NCBI GenBank assembly: GCA_029207755.1 | Contig: JARCOQ010000004.1 | Coordinates: forward strand, 40,666,305-40,730,304 | From: Chamaea fasciata | Taxonomy: Eukaryota; Chordata; Aves; Passeriformes; Sylviidae | Direction of reading: 5' to 3' | Length of the DNA stretch: 64,000 nt | Shown: positions 38,784 through 49,481 of the stretch, piece after piece | Numbering within the stretch: the first letter of the stretch is position 1 | Layout: every line of letters begins with the position of its first letter | The notes under the pieces: model-generated | What the model was told of the DNA's origin: nothing | The model's database searches: none | The model's input: only the letters and a program-made list of their open reading frames with translations | Translations under genes and position numbers: made by a program

Positions 38784-40922
38784 CTGCAGAAACATGAAGG
38801 GGTGGGGGACAAAAAAACCCCCAAGCTTTTAGTAACGTATTTTAGAGACGCCAATTATTACAGGTTTTTTTAATTCAATGACTACTTAAAAATGCTAATA
38901 AAATACAATTTGGATGATATTTGTTGTTAAAATATAACCTTTGGAGACACAAAGGGTGCAGCTGAATAGAAGATATACTGAAAAGAACCACAGAGCAGTC
39001 ATACACCACCTACGTGGTGCCATCCCTCATTCCTTTCTTGGATCACTCAATCCTGACTTTAGCCCCAGCCATATTACTGTAAGTTATGGCTTTGACTTGA
39101 CCTTAGCAATGGACTACAATCAATTACTGTGGCTTGCTCAAAAGCTGCAAAAAAATAAGTCACAATAACTAAGCTGTTTGTGCTTTCACAAAAATTGCTT
39201 GAGGCAGGGTTTTAGAAAGAGAGGAGGGACTCATGATTAAGGCAGCTGGACTGCTATCCTGGAGACTCAGCTCTCTCCATGTTTCTGCCCAGAGGTATTG
39301 TGTATGATTAATGAAGTCCCACAAACCAAATTTATCTCAAGTGCTTTCTAATTGTAGACTCTTCATTCTCAGGTTGCCTGACTGAGTCACTGGGCCCCCA
39401 TGTCCAGAAGTGTGAAGTAATCACATATGTAACTGCAGTCAGCAGGAGCTGAGATCCTACTGAGAAAAATATGACTCTTCAAAGCACACAGGAAAATCAA
39501 GTGGCATACTGGGTATCAAACCAAGTGCACATTTTTAATTTCCATGGCTCTCAACTTCAGTTCACCATCTTATAGCACTCAGTTCAGAGAGTGTATAAAA
39601 AATGCACGAATGTAGCTCTTGGCTACTGCAATGCTTAGAGAAAACGGTAATTTTGTCTTTGAAAAGTATGCTGGGCCAATTTTCAGTGGTCAGGATGAAT
39701 CAGAATATAGGACTGGTGACTACAGACATCAACTAAACATTCACTGTAAGACAGAAGTCCTAGTGAAGGAAAAATATGTTGTCCTGGCACAACAAAGAAA
39801 AAGGTAAATATAAAACCCCACATATGTATACAAGTTTCTTGAAAACTATCTTTACTTGGAGTTCCAATTTCTGAGCCATATTTTCTTGTGTGTCCACACA
39901 CTTTGTCCAAGTCTGGGTTTAAATCCAATTCATTTAATATTCAGGTGATTCTAGTGTCACAGAGGCAGACACAGAGGTGGCATACTATATATTATGACAG
40001 CTACAGGAGCAATTTTTGACCTGGGCACCTTTTTTTAATAGGCAGATGTTGAGTATAAAAATATTAATTAGCTGATGGAGAGAGGTATGAATACCCCAGG
40101 GTGAAGACTAGTAGTGTGTACCAATGTAGTGGGTACACAGATGAGCTTTAAATCTCTTTTCACAGATCATTCACTACTATATTCTGGGCACAGAATTGAA
40201 TTGTAGACTTAAATCTGTGGTGTAAAAATACTTATTAGTGTTTTTCAGAGGGCTTATTAAATTGATATTACTTATGTCAATAACAAAAGATTAAGAAGGA
40301 CATTTTCTTACTGACCTCTTCCATTATGGACTAGTGGGATCACAATTTACAAGGAAAGGCTAATGTCCAATTAGTATTCTCTGACCTGGGATAAACTTAA
40401 ACTCAAGAACTATAAGTCCCAAATTCCTCCAGAGACATGTAAGAGTTGTGAGCTGGCTGGTAGGCAGACATAACCCATTGGGTTACATTCCATGGCTGAG
40501 GAGTGCAGGAGATCAGGGGACCTGGCTTTAAAAAGCATTTAATCTTCAAGATAGCTGTGAGGGGGTATTCAGATCATCTCTGCTGTCTAGTTTTTGGAGA
40601 AAACAATTTACTTCTTTCCATGCAGTAACACTCCTTCTGTCACAAAATTAATTAGGTTGTTGAGAGTCAAAATTAGGTTTTTGAGAGTGTTGTGTTCACT
40701 TTTAAAGAACAACATGAAAGAGTCACAGTAATCTGAATACACTAGAGTTAACAAACGAAAAACATTTTCCACTGCTACATTTGTGTTTTAGTTTGCTATG
40801 CAATAAAACTATTACAAATGTCATTAAGATTTTAACTGTCAAATTTTACATTAATAGCTAAGTACCTTTGCTGCCCCTCTACCATTCAAAGAAGAAAAAC
40901 TCAGGTATTTAAATTTACATAC
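38784..40922 (-). other. DTWD2: Last intron of DTWD2 (2139 bp)
   Basis: Bounded by the donor GAG/GTATGT at 40922 and the acceptor TTTCTGCAG at 38784. Inside it I see only AT-rich sequence, a possible ancient SINE remnant at 39221-39320, and a short imperfect duplication of ATTAGGTT.TTGAGAGT near 40650-40690. Open frames at 38941-39168 and 39619-39807 have no splice context. Confidence 0.9.
39221..39320 (+). mobile_element. Possible ancient tRNA-derived SINE remnant
   Basis: The run GATTAAGGCAGCTGGACTGC followed by TCCTGGAGACTCAGCTCTC resembles the tRNA-like head (A and B box region, of the form GTTAAGGCACTGGACT... GGAGACCTGGGTTC) of old amniote SINEs such as MIR-type elements. It is very decayed, and chance resemblance is possible. 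Confidence 0.35.
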
Positions 40923-41051
40923 CTCTTGTATACTCGTATTTTTTTCTATGATGGAAAGAGCAACAGCTGCACATTCAAGAGTAGACAGACAGGTGTTTGT
41001 TGGTTGTGTACGAATTACATATTGACTTGAAATACTGGGTTTTAACTGCAC
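40923..41051 (-). CDS. DTWD2: DTWD2 penultimate coding exon (43 residues)
   Basis: Minus-strand exon of 129 nt, phase 0 at both ends. The acceptor is a pyrimidine-rich GCTATTTTTCAG and the donor is GAG/GTATGT. It encodes [19 protein letters not shown], then [19 protein letters not shown], then TSIQE. From memory this matches DTWD2 of mammals and chicken almost residue for residue, in the C-terminal half of the DTW domain (TDD/SPOUT-like SAM-dependent transferase fold). The DxTW catalytic motif belongs to the preceding exon, which I could not find in the window. Intact splice sites and intron exclude a processed copy. DTWD1 is the only close alternative and its sequence differs here. Confidence 0.96.
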
Positions 41052-42889
41052 CTGAAAAATAGCAAACTCTAGTAAAATAAACAGGTCAGGAAAACAAACA
41101 AGATACCTATTCTCTACACCAAGCAAAAAACATCCCCTTTCCCTCTGTGTTCACTTGTCCTCTTTCCTTTTAGCTGTTTTGTCTCCCAGTAGCCAATATC
41201 GTGCTACTGTTTGGTGCAACAATCATGAGTCACCATCACAAACAAAAGCTGCACATTTGTTACTGTATGAACATGCAAAGTAAATAAAACTTTATGTCAG
41301 AGAAAGGCTAAGTGAAATTTTAGCAACTGATTTCAGTTGCCGCAGATATAACAAAAATAGAATTATTCACTTATGCTTTTTTTTTAATTGAACACTCTAA
41401 ACACACACACAGTCCCATGCAAGGTACAATGGCCATTTAGTAATTAACACTTTACACCTTGGCAAAATATTATTTGCCAAAGTTCTGAATGTAAGACTTC
41501 CAGAAACTGTATTTATTCATACAATGCATTAGGTCACTGATTAGAACTATTTGCTTAACAAAATTATGTCTGAAATGTCTGAAAATAATTTACTGGCTCT
41601 ACCTCAAGTGATAAATGCTTTATCTTGCAAATTATGTTTTTAAGAAAAGGAAATTTAATTCAACCAACAGCTCCAAAAGCTTTTACCAGGTTTTTAAACA
41701 TTGGTTGAAACAACACAGAATTTACACTACTTGACTCTCTGTGAAAATTCAGATATTATTTCTTTATTCCTAAGATTTTCATCTCCCCATACATCTAAAA
41801 TGTAATCTGCAAAGCAAACACAGTTTTAGTGACATTGTCAGTATTCTTAACCAAAAATTCTTAGTTCTTTTTCCAAAAACATTGTAGTGCAGTACAAAAA
41901 TACCAAATAAATCCTTTTAAAAGAGTAAGTTAATTTTCTTTTTTTTTAAACTCATCCCATCGATTCCCTTTTATTTTTCTTCTTCTTGAAAAAATGAGTG
42001 AGTGATCCCCATGGCCATAATATTGTTCCCATTTTGCCTGCCAGAAGTCTTTCACCATTCTTCACTTTATTCAATACTTGCCTACTTCATTTTTCTCATT
42101 TTTCCTTTTATTTGAAATATTTCATTTTCTTTCATCTCTCTTACATGCAGTTACCCATTCTTTAAAGTTCAAGGTATCTCATTTACAAAAGGAAACCCCC
42201 AGATTGCCAAAGAGACATCAATGAGTAGAGATGAGTAGATGATAGCCTTATCTATCCCAATTTAATGAAAATTTAAAATAATATTTAAAAAAAAAAAAAG
42301 GCAACAAGAAAAGAGCAAAAGGCATTCTGGAAAGGCCAAGCAAGTTATCTATAAAAACTCAATTTACTCAAATATAGGAAATACAGAAAAATGAAGCCTT
42401 TCATAACTACTTCCTTCAATTTGGTATGGAAAACTAGAAGAGAATAAAATTGCTTATGAGAAAAAATGTAGAATTTAGACATAGTATTTTCATTTGTTAC
42501 TCCTCAAGGTTTTCTTTGGTTTTATGCCTTCTTTCTCTGACAATGTAGAGATCTTCATCACGACAGAGTACGAAGCCTAGTTATTTGAAGTATACAGAAA
42601 TCTATGCTGGAAGAAGCATATGGTCCCTACTTAGAAACTCCAAAACAGGTATCAAAGAAGAGGGAAACTCAGTCCATTACTTCTCCAACATGTGACCTGA
42701 GCACCAAAGCAGACATATATTCACACTTTTTCTCAACAGCTGACAGCTTTGTTCTTAATGGAGTATCTCTCCAGAGGCTGAAACCACCTGCAGGCCCACT
42801 GGCTTCCCCCTTCTTGGACAGCACCTTAAGGCTTTTTTTCTAGCAGTTGGGAATAGTTCTGTCTGCTGGTTTTTAGACTACATTCCTTG
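41052..42889. other. Intronic DNA without recognised elements
   Basis: AT-rich unique-looking sequence with an A run at about 42286-42299. Nothing coding or repetitive was recognised. Confidence 0.5.
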
Positions 42890-42894
42890 GGCCT

Positions 42895-43726
42895 TGCCTT
42901 GGTTTGGGAAGACAGGTATCTGCTAGGTAATAAAAAAAAACAACTGCAGTTTCTTTTGGGATGGAGAGTGTAAACCTCCCCCTCTACTCTCTTTTTTTTT
43001 TTTTTCAATTATAAATTACAATCAGAGGCTCTTAGGCAAAGATTTGGGAAATAGGAATAGCAGCTCTTTACTAGTATGTATTACAAAGCAAACAAACACA
43101 AAAAAAACTCACCAAACAACTACAGCATTAATAACGAACGAAAACAGCACCAAGAACCTTGAGGGCTTTGTTTCACAAAACCCAGGGCAGTTTGGTTTCG
43201 GTGTCCCTGCAGGATCCTCAGAGCACCAAGCTGAAACAGTGGAAAGGTCCTGGGCTGGTAGCTGGGATGGCAGGGTGTCCCAGCAGGCAGGGGCAGGATG
43301 TTCTGGCAGCACAGGGGGTGCAGGGTCACACTGTAGCAAGAGGAGCAGCGCTGAAGAAGCTGAAGGTGAGGCAGAACCGGCCCCGCTCCCGTGGGTGGCA
43401 GAGAAAGCTCAGGATTCCGGCCGAACTGGTGATAGTAGATTTCTCAGGACTGGATCTCTTTGGCCACAGTGAAACTTTTCCAGCCAGCAACAGCCGTTCT
43501 TTCTCTTCCCAAACACCAGAAAAAGAAGAGCCCGAACACCGAACACCGGAAGAAGAGCCCGCAGCTGCCTTAAGCTTTGCCTTTTACCTGCATTATTTCT
43601 TCCTTCCAACTTTGTCCACCTCTTTGTTTTGGTTAAGTACTCTTAACTATCCAACACTTGGTCTCCTTGGTAACTTATGGGGAAAAAATTCTTTAGAGAA
43701 AGAAGGAACAAACCTAACCCCCAACA
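42895..43726 (-). mobile_element. Solo LTR with 5-bp target duplication (ERVL-like)
   Basis: The 832-bp element reads TGTTGGGGGTTAGG from its minus-strand start and ends (minus strand) in AACCAAGGCA. Perfect 5-bp duplications GGCCT flank it at 42890-42894 and 43727-43731; a 5-bp duplication fits ERVL-like integration. It shares its whole structure with the oppositely oriented LTR at 48697-49476, at roughly 90% identity by eye in the middle. A T run lies at about 42991-43007. It stands in the sense orientation of DTWD2, 1.84 kb upstream of the penultimate coding exon. Open frames of up to 198 codons inside it are not genes: they are LTR sequence without retroviral protein motifs. Confidence 0.93.
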
Positions 43727-43731
43727 GGCCT

Positions 43732-46565
43732 CATGCTGAAAAACATTTGAGATAATCAACATTCCAGAGTAAGAAAACTTATCAATGATTGCAACACAAC
43801 TTCTACAAAGAAAAGGGGCCTGCACTCTGCAACACAACCATGGAGCAAACATGTGTGTAACTGCAGCTCAAACAACTGACAATGCACAAAAGGGCAACTT
43901 TCTAGTACTTATAGCAACAACAGCAGCAATGGAATTTCTTCTTGCATGAGAAGAAAGAGAAAGGATGGAAACAAGTCCCCATTCATTTTTCTGAAAAATT
44001 ACATATTCCCTGGGGTAAGATTAATAGTGGTGGAGATCAGAGGAAGAATACCTGATCAAGAGAGCTGCTGGCTACAGTTTGTCTCTTCGGCTTCTTTAAG
44101 CATGCATTTTACCCTACTCTTCAAAGCAGCACAGAATCTGAACAAATGATCCCTAGTCACCTGAAATACAGTCAGGGTAGTCTTGTCTACTGCAAACTGG
44201 ACAGGCTCACCAAAGTTCTCATCTGAAACTAGGTAGATTTACTGAACCAGTAAAACACACAATACTCTACCCATGCAGAGCATAAACTGGATGGTAAAAC
44301 AAAGCAGAAACAACATAGAAACCAAAACACATTAATATAGTTAATAAATATTTCAGACACAGGAAGATATCTTCTTGGAAAAAAGATGCCAAGATACGTG
44401 AAACACTGATTTGTCCTCAGACTTGATTGGGTAGGAAGATGATTTCTTTTGTTTGTCACCAAGAGATCTAAACTTGCATTGCCTTTTGTGCAGTTAATAA
44501 TTTCAGGTACCGTATTGCAACAATCTCACCCAAATTTCTGCATTACCTATATGGATTAATTCTTTATCTGTCACCTGTGTATCTCAAATCCAGTTGAAGA
44601 AGTTTAGTTCAGATTTACAGAAATGTTCATGTACAGTTAATTTAAACAAAATCACGGTCTACTTCTTACACCAGACTTCAAAATCTCAGAATGAGAATAC
44701 ACAAATGCCCTGTTTAAGTACATTTCAAAACAACAATTACGATACTTTAGAAGCACTTCTCCATAAAATGATAGATACTACAATACAATAATTTGGTTTT
44801 GTTTCAAAGCAATTTGCAAATCATGTGCACACTTGGCAATAATATCAGTTTCTAACAAAGTACAGAAAAGACAAGTTGAAAAAACAGCAGCCAGTTTAAT
44901 ACTACTCACTAAAATAGCATAAGAAAGAAGAGGGAAACTATCTCAACCAACTCAAACTAGAGAGGACTTTATATAAACTGAATGCAATTACTCACTGTAA
45001 TTCAGCCAAGACACTGAAATTAGTGTATCTATTCTCTGTAAGTGGGAAGGAGTTTGGGGACTTTGTTTCCAAGCCATGAGGGGTATGAAGCAACACATGA
45101 AATAAAGTTTCATTTCTATCTGTAACTCAAGACTCCTGTTTCCAAACCCCTGAATTTCAGCTTTTCTCACAAACTGTTACTAACTTAACACTGGCTGATC
45201 TGCCAATGCACAATTCCCTTAGCAAATGCTACAGCCTTTGAGCACTTACAAAGGACTTGAACCACAGCAAAAATTGTGACCCTTCAGTGTTTCTTGGGGC
45301 AGAGGTTTTCTTCCTGAGCCTTCCTTGGACATGCTCCAGGCAACTGAAGACCCAGCTGATCTTGTTCAGCTGTTCAAACCAGATGGGAGGAAAAGTGCTG
45401 CCTTGATGCGGTCAAAGACCTGCTGTTTGAAATTTTAAAAATTTAAGTCAGTAATGACAAAAAACTGATTTCTGCTTTTATTTTAAATAATAGAACTGGA
45501 GGTCTAGCAGAAAGCTCTAAGTTCTCTCCTCAGTCCTCTCCTTAATGTCAATATCTTTCTACCTTTTCTATGCCAATTTCTTCATCATTACTCTTACCAG
45601 CTTTACTCTCACCAGCTTTACTCTCCAAACAGAACGCAACATTATGCAAAATTATACTTGGAAAACAATGTGTCACCAAGAACTCAAAAAAGTTAGTACA
45701 TCTGTCTCACAGGGCACACTAAACAATTCTTGCCTGTTCTGTTTCCGGCAATAACTCTACAGGCATCTCAAAACAGGCAGAGGCATAATATATTTTTCTG
45801 TGGCTTCTATAAAAAACTTAAGATCCCTTCCTCTTAATGTTGATAGTGTCTTTTGAAAATCTGAATGTCAGCTTGGGAATTAATTTGCTTAACTTTTCAA
45901 GAATGAAGGAAAAAAGCACCATCTGTCCTCCTCCTTAACACAGGCACTGGTTACTGGTCATATGTTCTACTTCTTTAATAAATACCTTTCAGGGAAAAAA
46001 ATAGCCATTTCTTTAAACTAACTCAAAAGGCACAAAAAATCTCAGAAAGGGAACCACATTCTGCTATCTTGCCCATCCTTTTCGAAGTTGAGAAAAAAAC
46101 TGCTTTTAAGGTGGTGGGCAGTAAGAGCACTCTCTGGAAGCTACTGCAAAAACAACCTCAGACAAAGGATGGGTGACAGACATGGGAAGATCTTTAACTC
46201 AGTATCCAGTTTGCACAAGCACCTTTTACCTGTAAGCCAAAACAGTTTTTTGTATCTTACAGAAATTTCATGCAGTTAAGTAAAATTACCTGTCTGCCAG
46301 AGAAGACAGAGTAAATTCAGTCTCAACATGCTACTGAAATTTAAATTAAGAATATAAATAAGTTATCTTGTTCAAAACCTTGGCTTTAATTCAGAGTGAC
46401 ATCTTAAGAGCACTCTCTTTCTAAAATACTGGAGGGAATAACTGCCATGCAACTGTCACAAATGGACAGCCTGAAAAAGATACCTGCCACAAAACCCTTG
46501 GTCTATGAGGGCATGACTTTAAAGACTTTGAAGATGGGAAAAGGGAAACATAAACCCCATTTTTG
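43732..46565. other. Intronic DNA without recognised elements
   Basis: Mostly AT-rich. A slightly GC-richer patch at 45290-45420 is not identified. A 15-bp duplication lies at 45596-45625. Confidence 0.5.
45596..45625. repeat. 15-bp tandem duplication
   Basis: ACCAGCTTTACTCTC occurs twice in a row without mismatch. Confidence 0.9.
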
Positions 46566-47800
46566 AAAAAATGTAAAGATCTAGGGATCTACAGAGAAGT
46601 CTCATCAGTGTGCTAGGCAAGTTTATTCAGCAGATTCTCCTGGAAACCATGCTAAGGCACATGGAAAACAAAGAGATGATTGGAAAGAGCCAGCATGGCT
46701 TTACAGAGGGGGTATCATGCCTTCTGTGATGGAGCTACAGAACTAGTGGATAACGGCAAAGCAACTAACATTGTCTACCTGTACTTATGCTAAGCACTGG
46801 ACACTGTTTCACACGATATCCTTGTCTCTGTATTGGAGACACATGGGTTTGATGGATGGACCACTTGGTGGATAAACAACTGCCTGGATGGCTGCATGGA
46901 AAGAGTTGTGGGAAAGAGCTCTTTGTCCACATGGAGACCTGTGGCCAGACGTGTCCCCCAGGGTCAGTACTGGGGCCAATACTGTTCAACACCTTTGTTG
47001 GTGAAAAGCAGCCTCAGCAAGCTCCCTGATGACACCAGGGACATGCAGGAGGGAAGGGATGCCAGCCAGAGGGACCATGGACAGGCTTGAAAAGTGGGTC
47101 TGTGTGAACATCAAGAAGTTCAATGAAATACAAGTGCAAAGTTCTACACCCAGGTTGTGGCAATCCCAGACACACCCACAGGTTGGGCAGGGAAATAACT
47201 GGGAGGAGCCCTGTGGATGAGTTGGGAGTGATGGAAAACTTCACATAAGCCAGCAGTGTGTGCTCACTGCCCCTCTGCTCAGCTCTGGTGAGACCCCACC
47301 TGCAGGGCTGTGTCCAGCTCTGGTGTCCCCAACATGAGAAGCACATGGAACCCTGGGAAAAAACTCCAGAGGAGGAACATGAAGTCAATAAAGGGATTGG
47401 AGCACATCCCCTGCAAAGCCAGGCTGAGAGAGTTGGGGCTGTTCAGCCTGGAGAAGGGAAGGTAGTGTGGAGACCTCATGGCAACCTTGCAGAATCTGAA
47501 GGGGGAAGCAGGGAAGCTGGAGAGGGACTCTTCATCAGGAACTGTAGGGACAGGACAAGGAGTAATGGGTGCAAACTGAAAGAGGGGAAATTTAGGTTAG
47601 ATATTAGGAAGAATTTTTTACTGTGACAGTGGTGATACACTGGAATAGGTTGCCAAAGAAAACTGTGGATGCCCCAAGCCTGGAGTCCCAAGGCCAGTTT
47701 GGATAAGACTTTGAGATACCTGGTCTAGTGGGAGGTAACCCCAGCCTTGACAAAGTACGTTTAAGGTTCCTTTCAACCCTTAACATTCTATGATTCTATG
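46566..47800 (+). mobile_element. CR1 LINE copy, about 1.24 kb, plus strand
   Basis: A 5'-truncated CR1 starting in the reverse-transcriptase region. Visible landmarks: ATTCTCCTGGAAACCATGCTAAG, then a block translating to QHGF-TEG (RT finger motif), the CTAAGCACTGGACACTGTTTCACACGATATCCTTGTCT block (decayed A-F-D motif with a stop), TTTGATGGATGGACCACTTGGTGG, CAGGGTCAGTACTGGGGCC, CACATGGAACCCTGGG, GTTGGGGCTGTTCAGCCTGGAGAAGG, and the octamer tail ATTCTATGATTCTATG at 47785-47800. The frame is broken by stops and indels, so no protein is made. The part 47012-47728 is nearly identical to the inverted copy at 51259-51975. Confidence 0.95.
47012..47728 (+). repeat. Arm A of a 717-bp near-perfect inverted repeat
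   Basis: Compared base by base with the reverse complement of 51259-51975: no gaps and three differences (at 47199, 47708 and 47710). Outside this interval the two CR1 copies differ at many positions and by a ~20-bp indel on the left, and the last 75-90 bp on the right are strongly diverged. Confidence 0.95.
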
Positions 47801-47827
47801 TGTTTTGATTGAATATTTAGGCACATC

Positions 47828-48222
47828 TGTCGGAAATCCATGGTGGGAGAAATGTGGCACTCAATATGAGTGATCGGCAAATCTCATTTATTGTTAATTA
47901 ACACAATGCTTTTATAATAACACTAATAAGCTCATGCATATTGCAAAAGTTAAGCTCAGGATTGGTGCTCAGACTAAAAGTCAGCTACGCCTCTTTCTAC
48001 ATTTCTTTGTGGTTACATAGTTGGAGTAAGTTTTAGTTTTACCGTGTTTCTCCCTCATATCTTTCAGCTACAAGGTCTTGTTATCGTATACCAGCTGTGC
48101 TCAAGGACATGTGAAGCTTACTGCCTTGCTGGTTCTCATGAGAGTGCCTGTGTGCTCAGCAAAGCTCTCTCATGTCTGCGTGACCTTTTGCAGCTAGCCA
48201 GTTATCAATCACACTCTCCACA
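47828..48222 (-). mobile_element. Solo LTR with 6-bp target duplication (ERVK-like)
   Basis: The 395-bp element is bounded by TGTCGGAAAT and CTCTCCACA (plus reading) and flanked by perfect CACATC duplications at 47822-47827 and 48223-48228. Orientation is minus: TTTATT at 47887-47892 is AATAAA on the minus strand, and a TATAAAAG-like block lies at 47909-47916. No internal retroviral sequence adjoins it. It begins only 28 bp after the octamer tail of the CR1 ending at 47800. It is unrelated in sequence to the other LTRs here. Confidence 0.9.
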
Positions 48223-48228
48223 CACATC

Positions 48229-48691
48229 CATGTAAAATCGTGAAGTAAATCACAGATTATATTGTGACTTTCAGGTAAACCTGAAGTAATCTGTTCAATT
48301 TCTAGGAAATGACAACACATTTAGCACATTGTCTTTCACAATTTCCTAGAAACTCTTCTCATTAGACATCCCATAATGGCTTTTTCTCAGGCCATTCATG
48401 ATGTCAGGTTAGACTCCAGAGTCTAATCACTACAACCAGCCTCAGGACATCTCACTGCTGCTGTGGTAGAAACTGTAGCAAATATATAACACTCTGTCTG
48501 GGAAAGAAATGTAATTGCATCTGCTGCCTCTGTGGCTGTATGCAGATTCTCCTGACAAACACTCCTTTTAACCTTTGCAGAAGAATGTGAATTCAGAGTT
48601 ACCAAATACCTTTTTTGCAGGTCAAAACCAGAAGCCTTCTTACACTCTTACAAAGCACATCTGCATAAGAACAGTGCCCAGATTTTCCTTC
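48229..48691. other. Intronic spacer between two LTRs
   Basis: No recognised element or exon. The short minus-strand open frame at 48423-48605 has no family resemblance. Confidence 0.5.
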
Positions 48692-48696
48692 ATCAA

Positions 48697-49476
48697 TGTT
48701 GGAGGTTAGGTTTGTTTCCTCTTTCTCTAAAGAACTTTTTCCCCATAAGTTACCAAGGAGACCAAGTGTTGGATACTTGAGAGTACTTAACCGAAACAAA
48801 GAGGTGGACAAAGGTGGAAGGGGGAGATAAGGAAGGTAAAGGGCAGAGCTGGGCTCTTTTTTTTTTCGGGTTGTGTAGAGAGAACGGCTGGGCTGTTGCT
48901 GGCTGGAGGAGTTTCACTGTGGCCAAAGGGATCCAGTCCTGGGAAATCTACTATCACCGGTAAGGCCAGAATCCTGAGCCTTCTCGGCCACCCGCCGGAG
49001 CTGGGCTGGCCCTGCCTCGCCTTTGGCTTCTTCGGCGCTGCTCCTCTTGCTACAGTGTGACCCTGCACCCCCTGCGCTGCCGGGACATCCTGCCCCTGCC
49101 TGCTGAGACACTCTGCCATCCCAGCTACCAGCCCGGGACTTTTCCACTGTTTCAGCTTGGTGCTCTGAGGATCCTGCAGGGGCACCGAAACCAAACTGCC
49201 CTGGGTTTTGTGAAACAAAGCCCTCAAGGTTCTTGGTACTGTTTTCTTTTGTAATTGATGCTGTAGTTGTTTGGTTGTGGGTTGTTTTTTTTTTTGTTTG
49301 CTTTGTCATACATACTAGTAAAGAACTGCTATTCCCATTCCCAAATTTTTGCCTAAGAGCCTCTGACTGTAAATTTATAATTGGAAGAAAAGGGGGGTGG
49401 TTTACACTCTCTATTCCAAGGGAAACTCCAGCTTTTACCTGGCAGATACCTGTCTTCCCAAACCAAAACCAAGACA
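48697..49476 (+). mobile_element. Solo LTR with 5-bp target duplication (ERVL-like)
   Basis: The 780-bp element starts TGTTGGAGGTTAGG and ends AACCAAGACA, with perfect ATCAA duplications at 48692-48696 and 49477-49481. It is the same family as the LTR at 42895-43726 but in the opposite orientation. An AGTAAAG block near 49316 sits where the family poly(A) signal would be. Open frames of up to 187 codons on the minus strand are antisense LTR sequence and show no known protein motif. Confidence 0.93.
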
Positions 49477-49481
49477 ATCAA

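Noticed and set aside
38941..39807. Extra DTWD2 exons in the last intron
   Set aside because: The frames are on the plus strand, lack splice signals, and the two known exons join directly in phase 0.
43159..43755. 198-codon frame, and its relatives at 48787-49227 and 48914-49477
   Set aside because: The similar proteins predicted at both places reflect two copies of one LTR, not a conserved gene. The frames run out of the LTR into flanking DNA and hold no retroviral protein motif.
47014..47388. 124-codon frame, found again almost unchanged at 51599-51973
   Set aside because: It is the antisense strand of CR1 3' sequence. The sameness comes from the 717-bp near-identical tract.
46566..47800. 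Functional CR1 reverse transcriptase
   Set aside because: Only the last part of the RT region is present and it contains stops and frameshifts.
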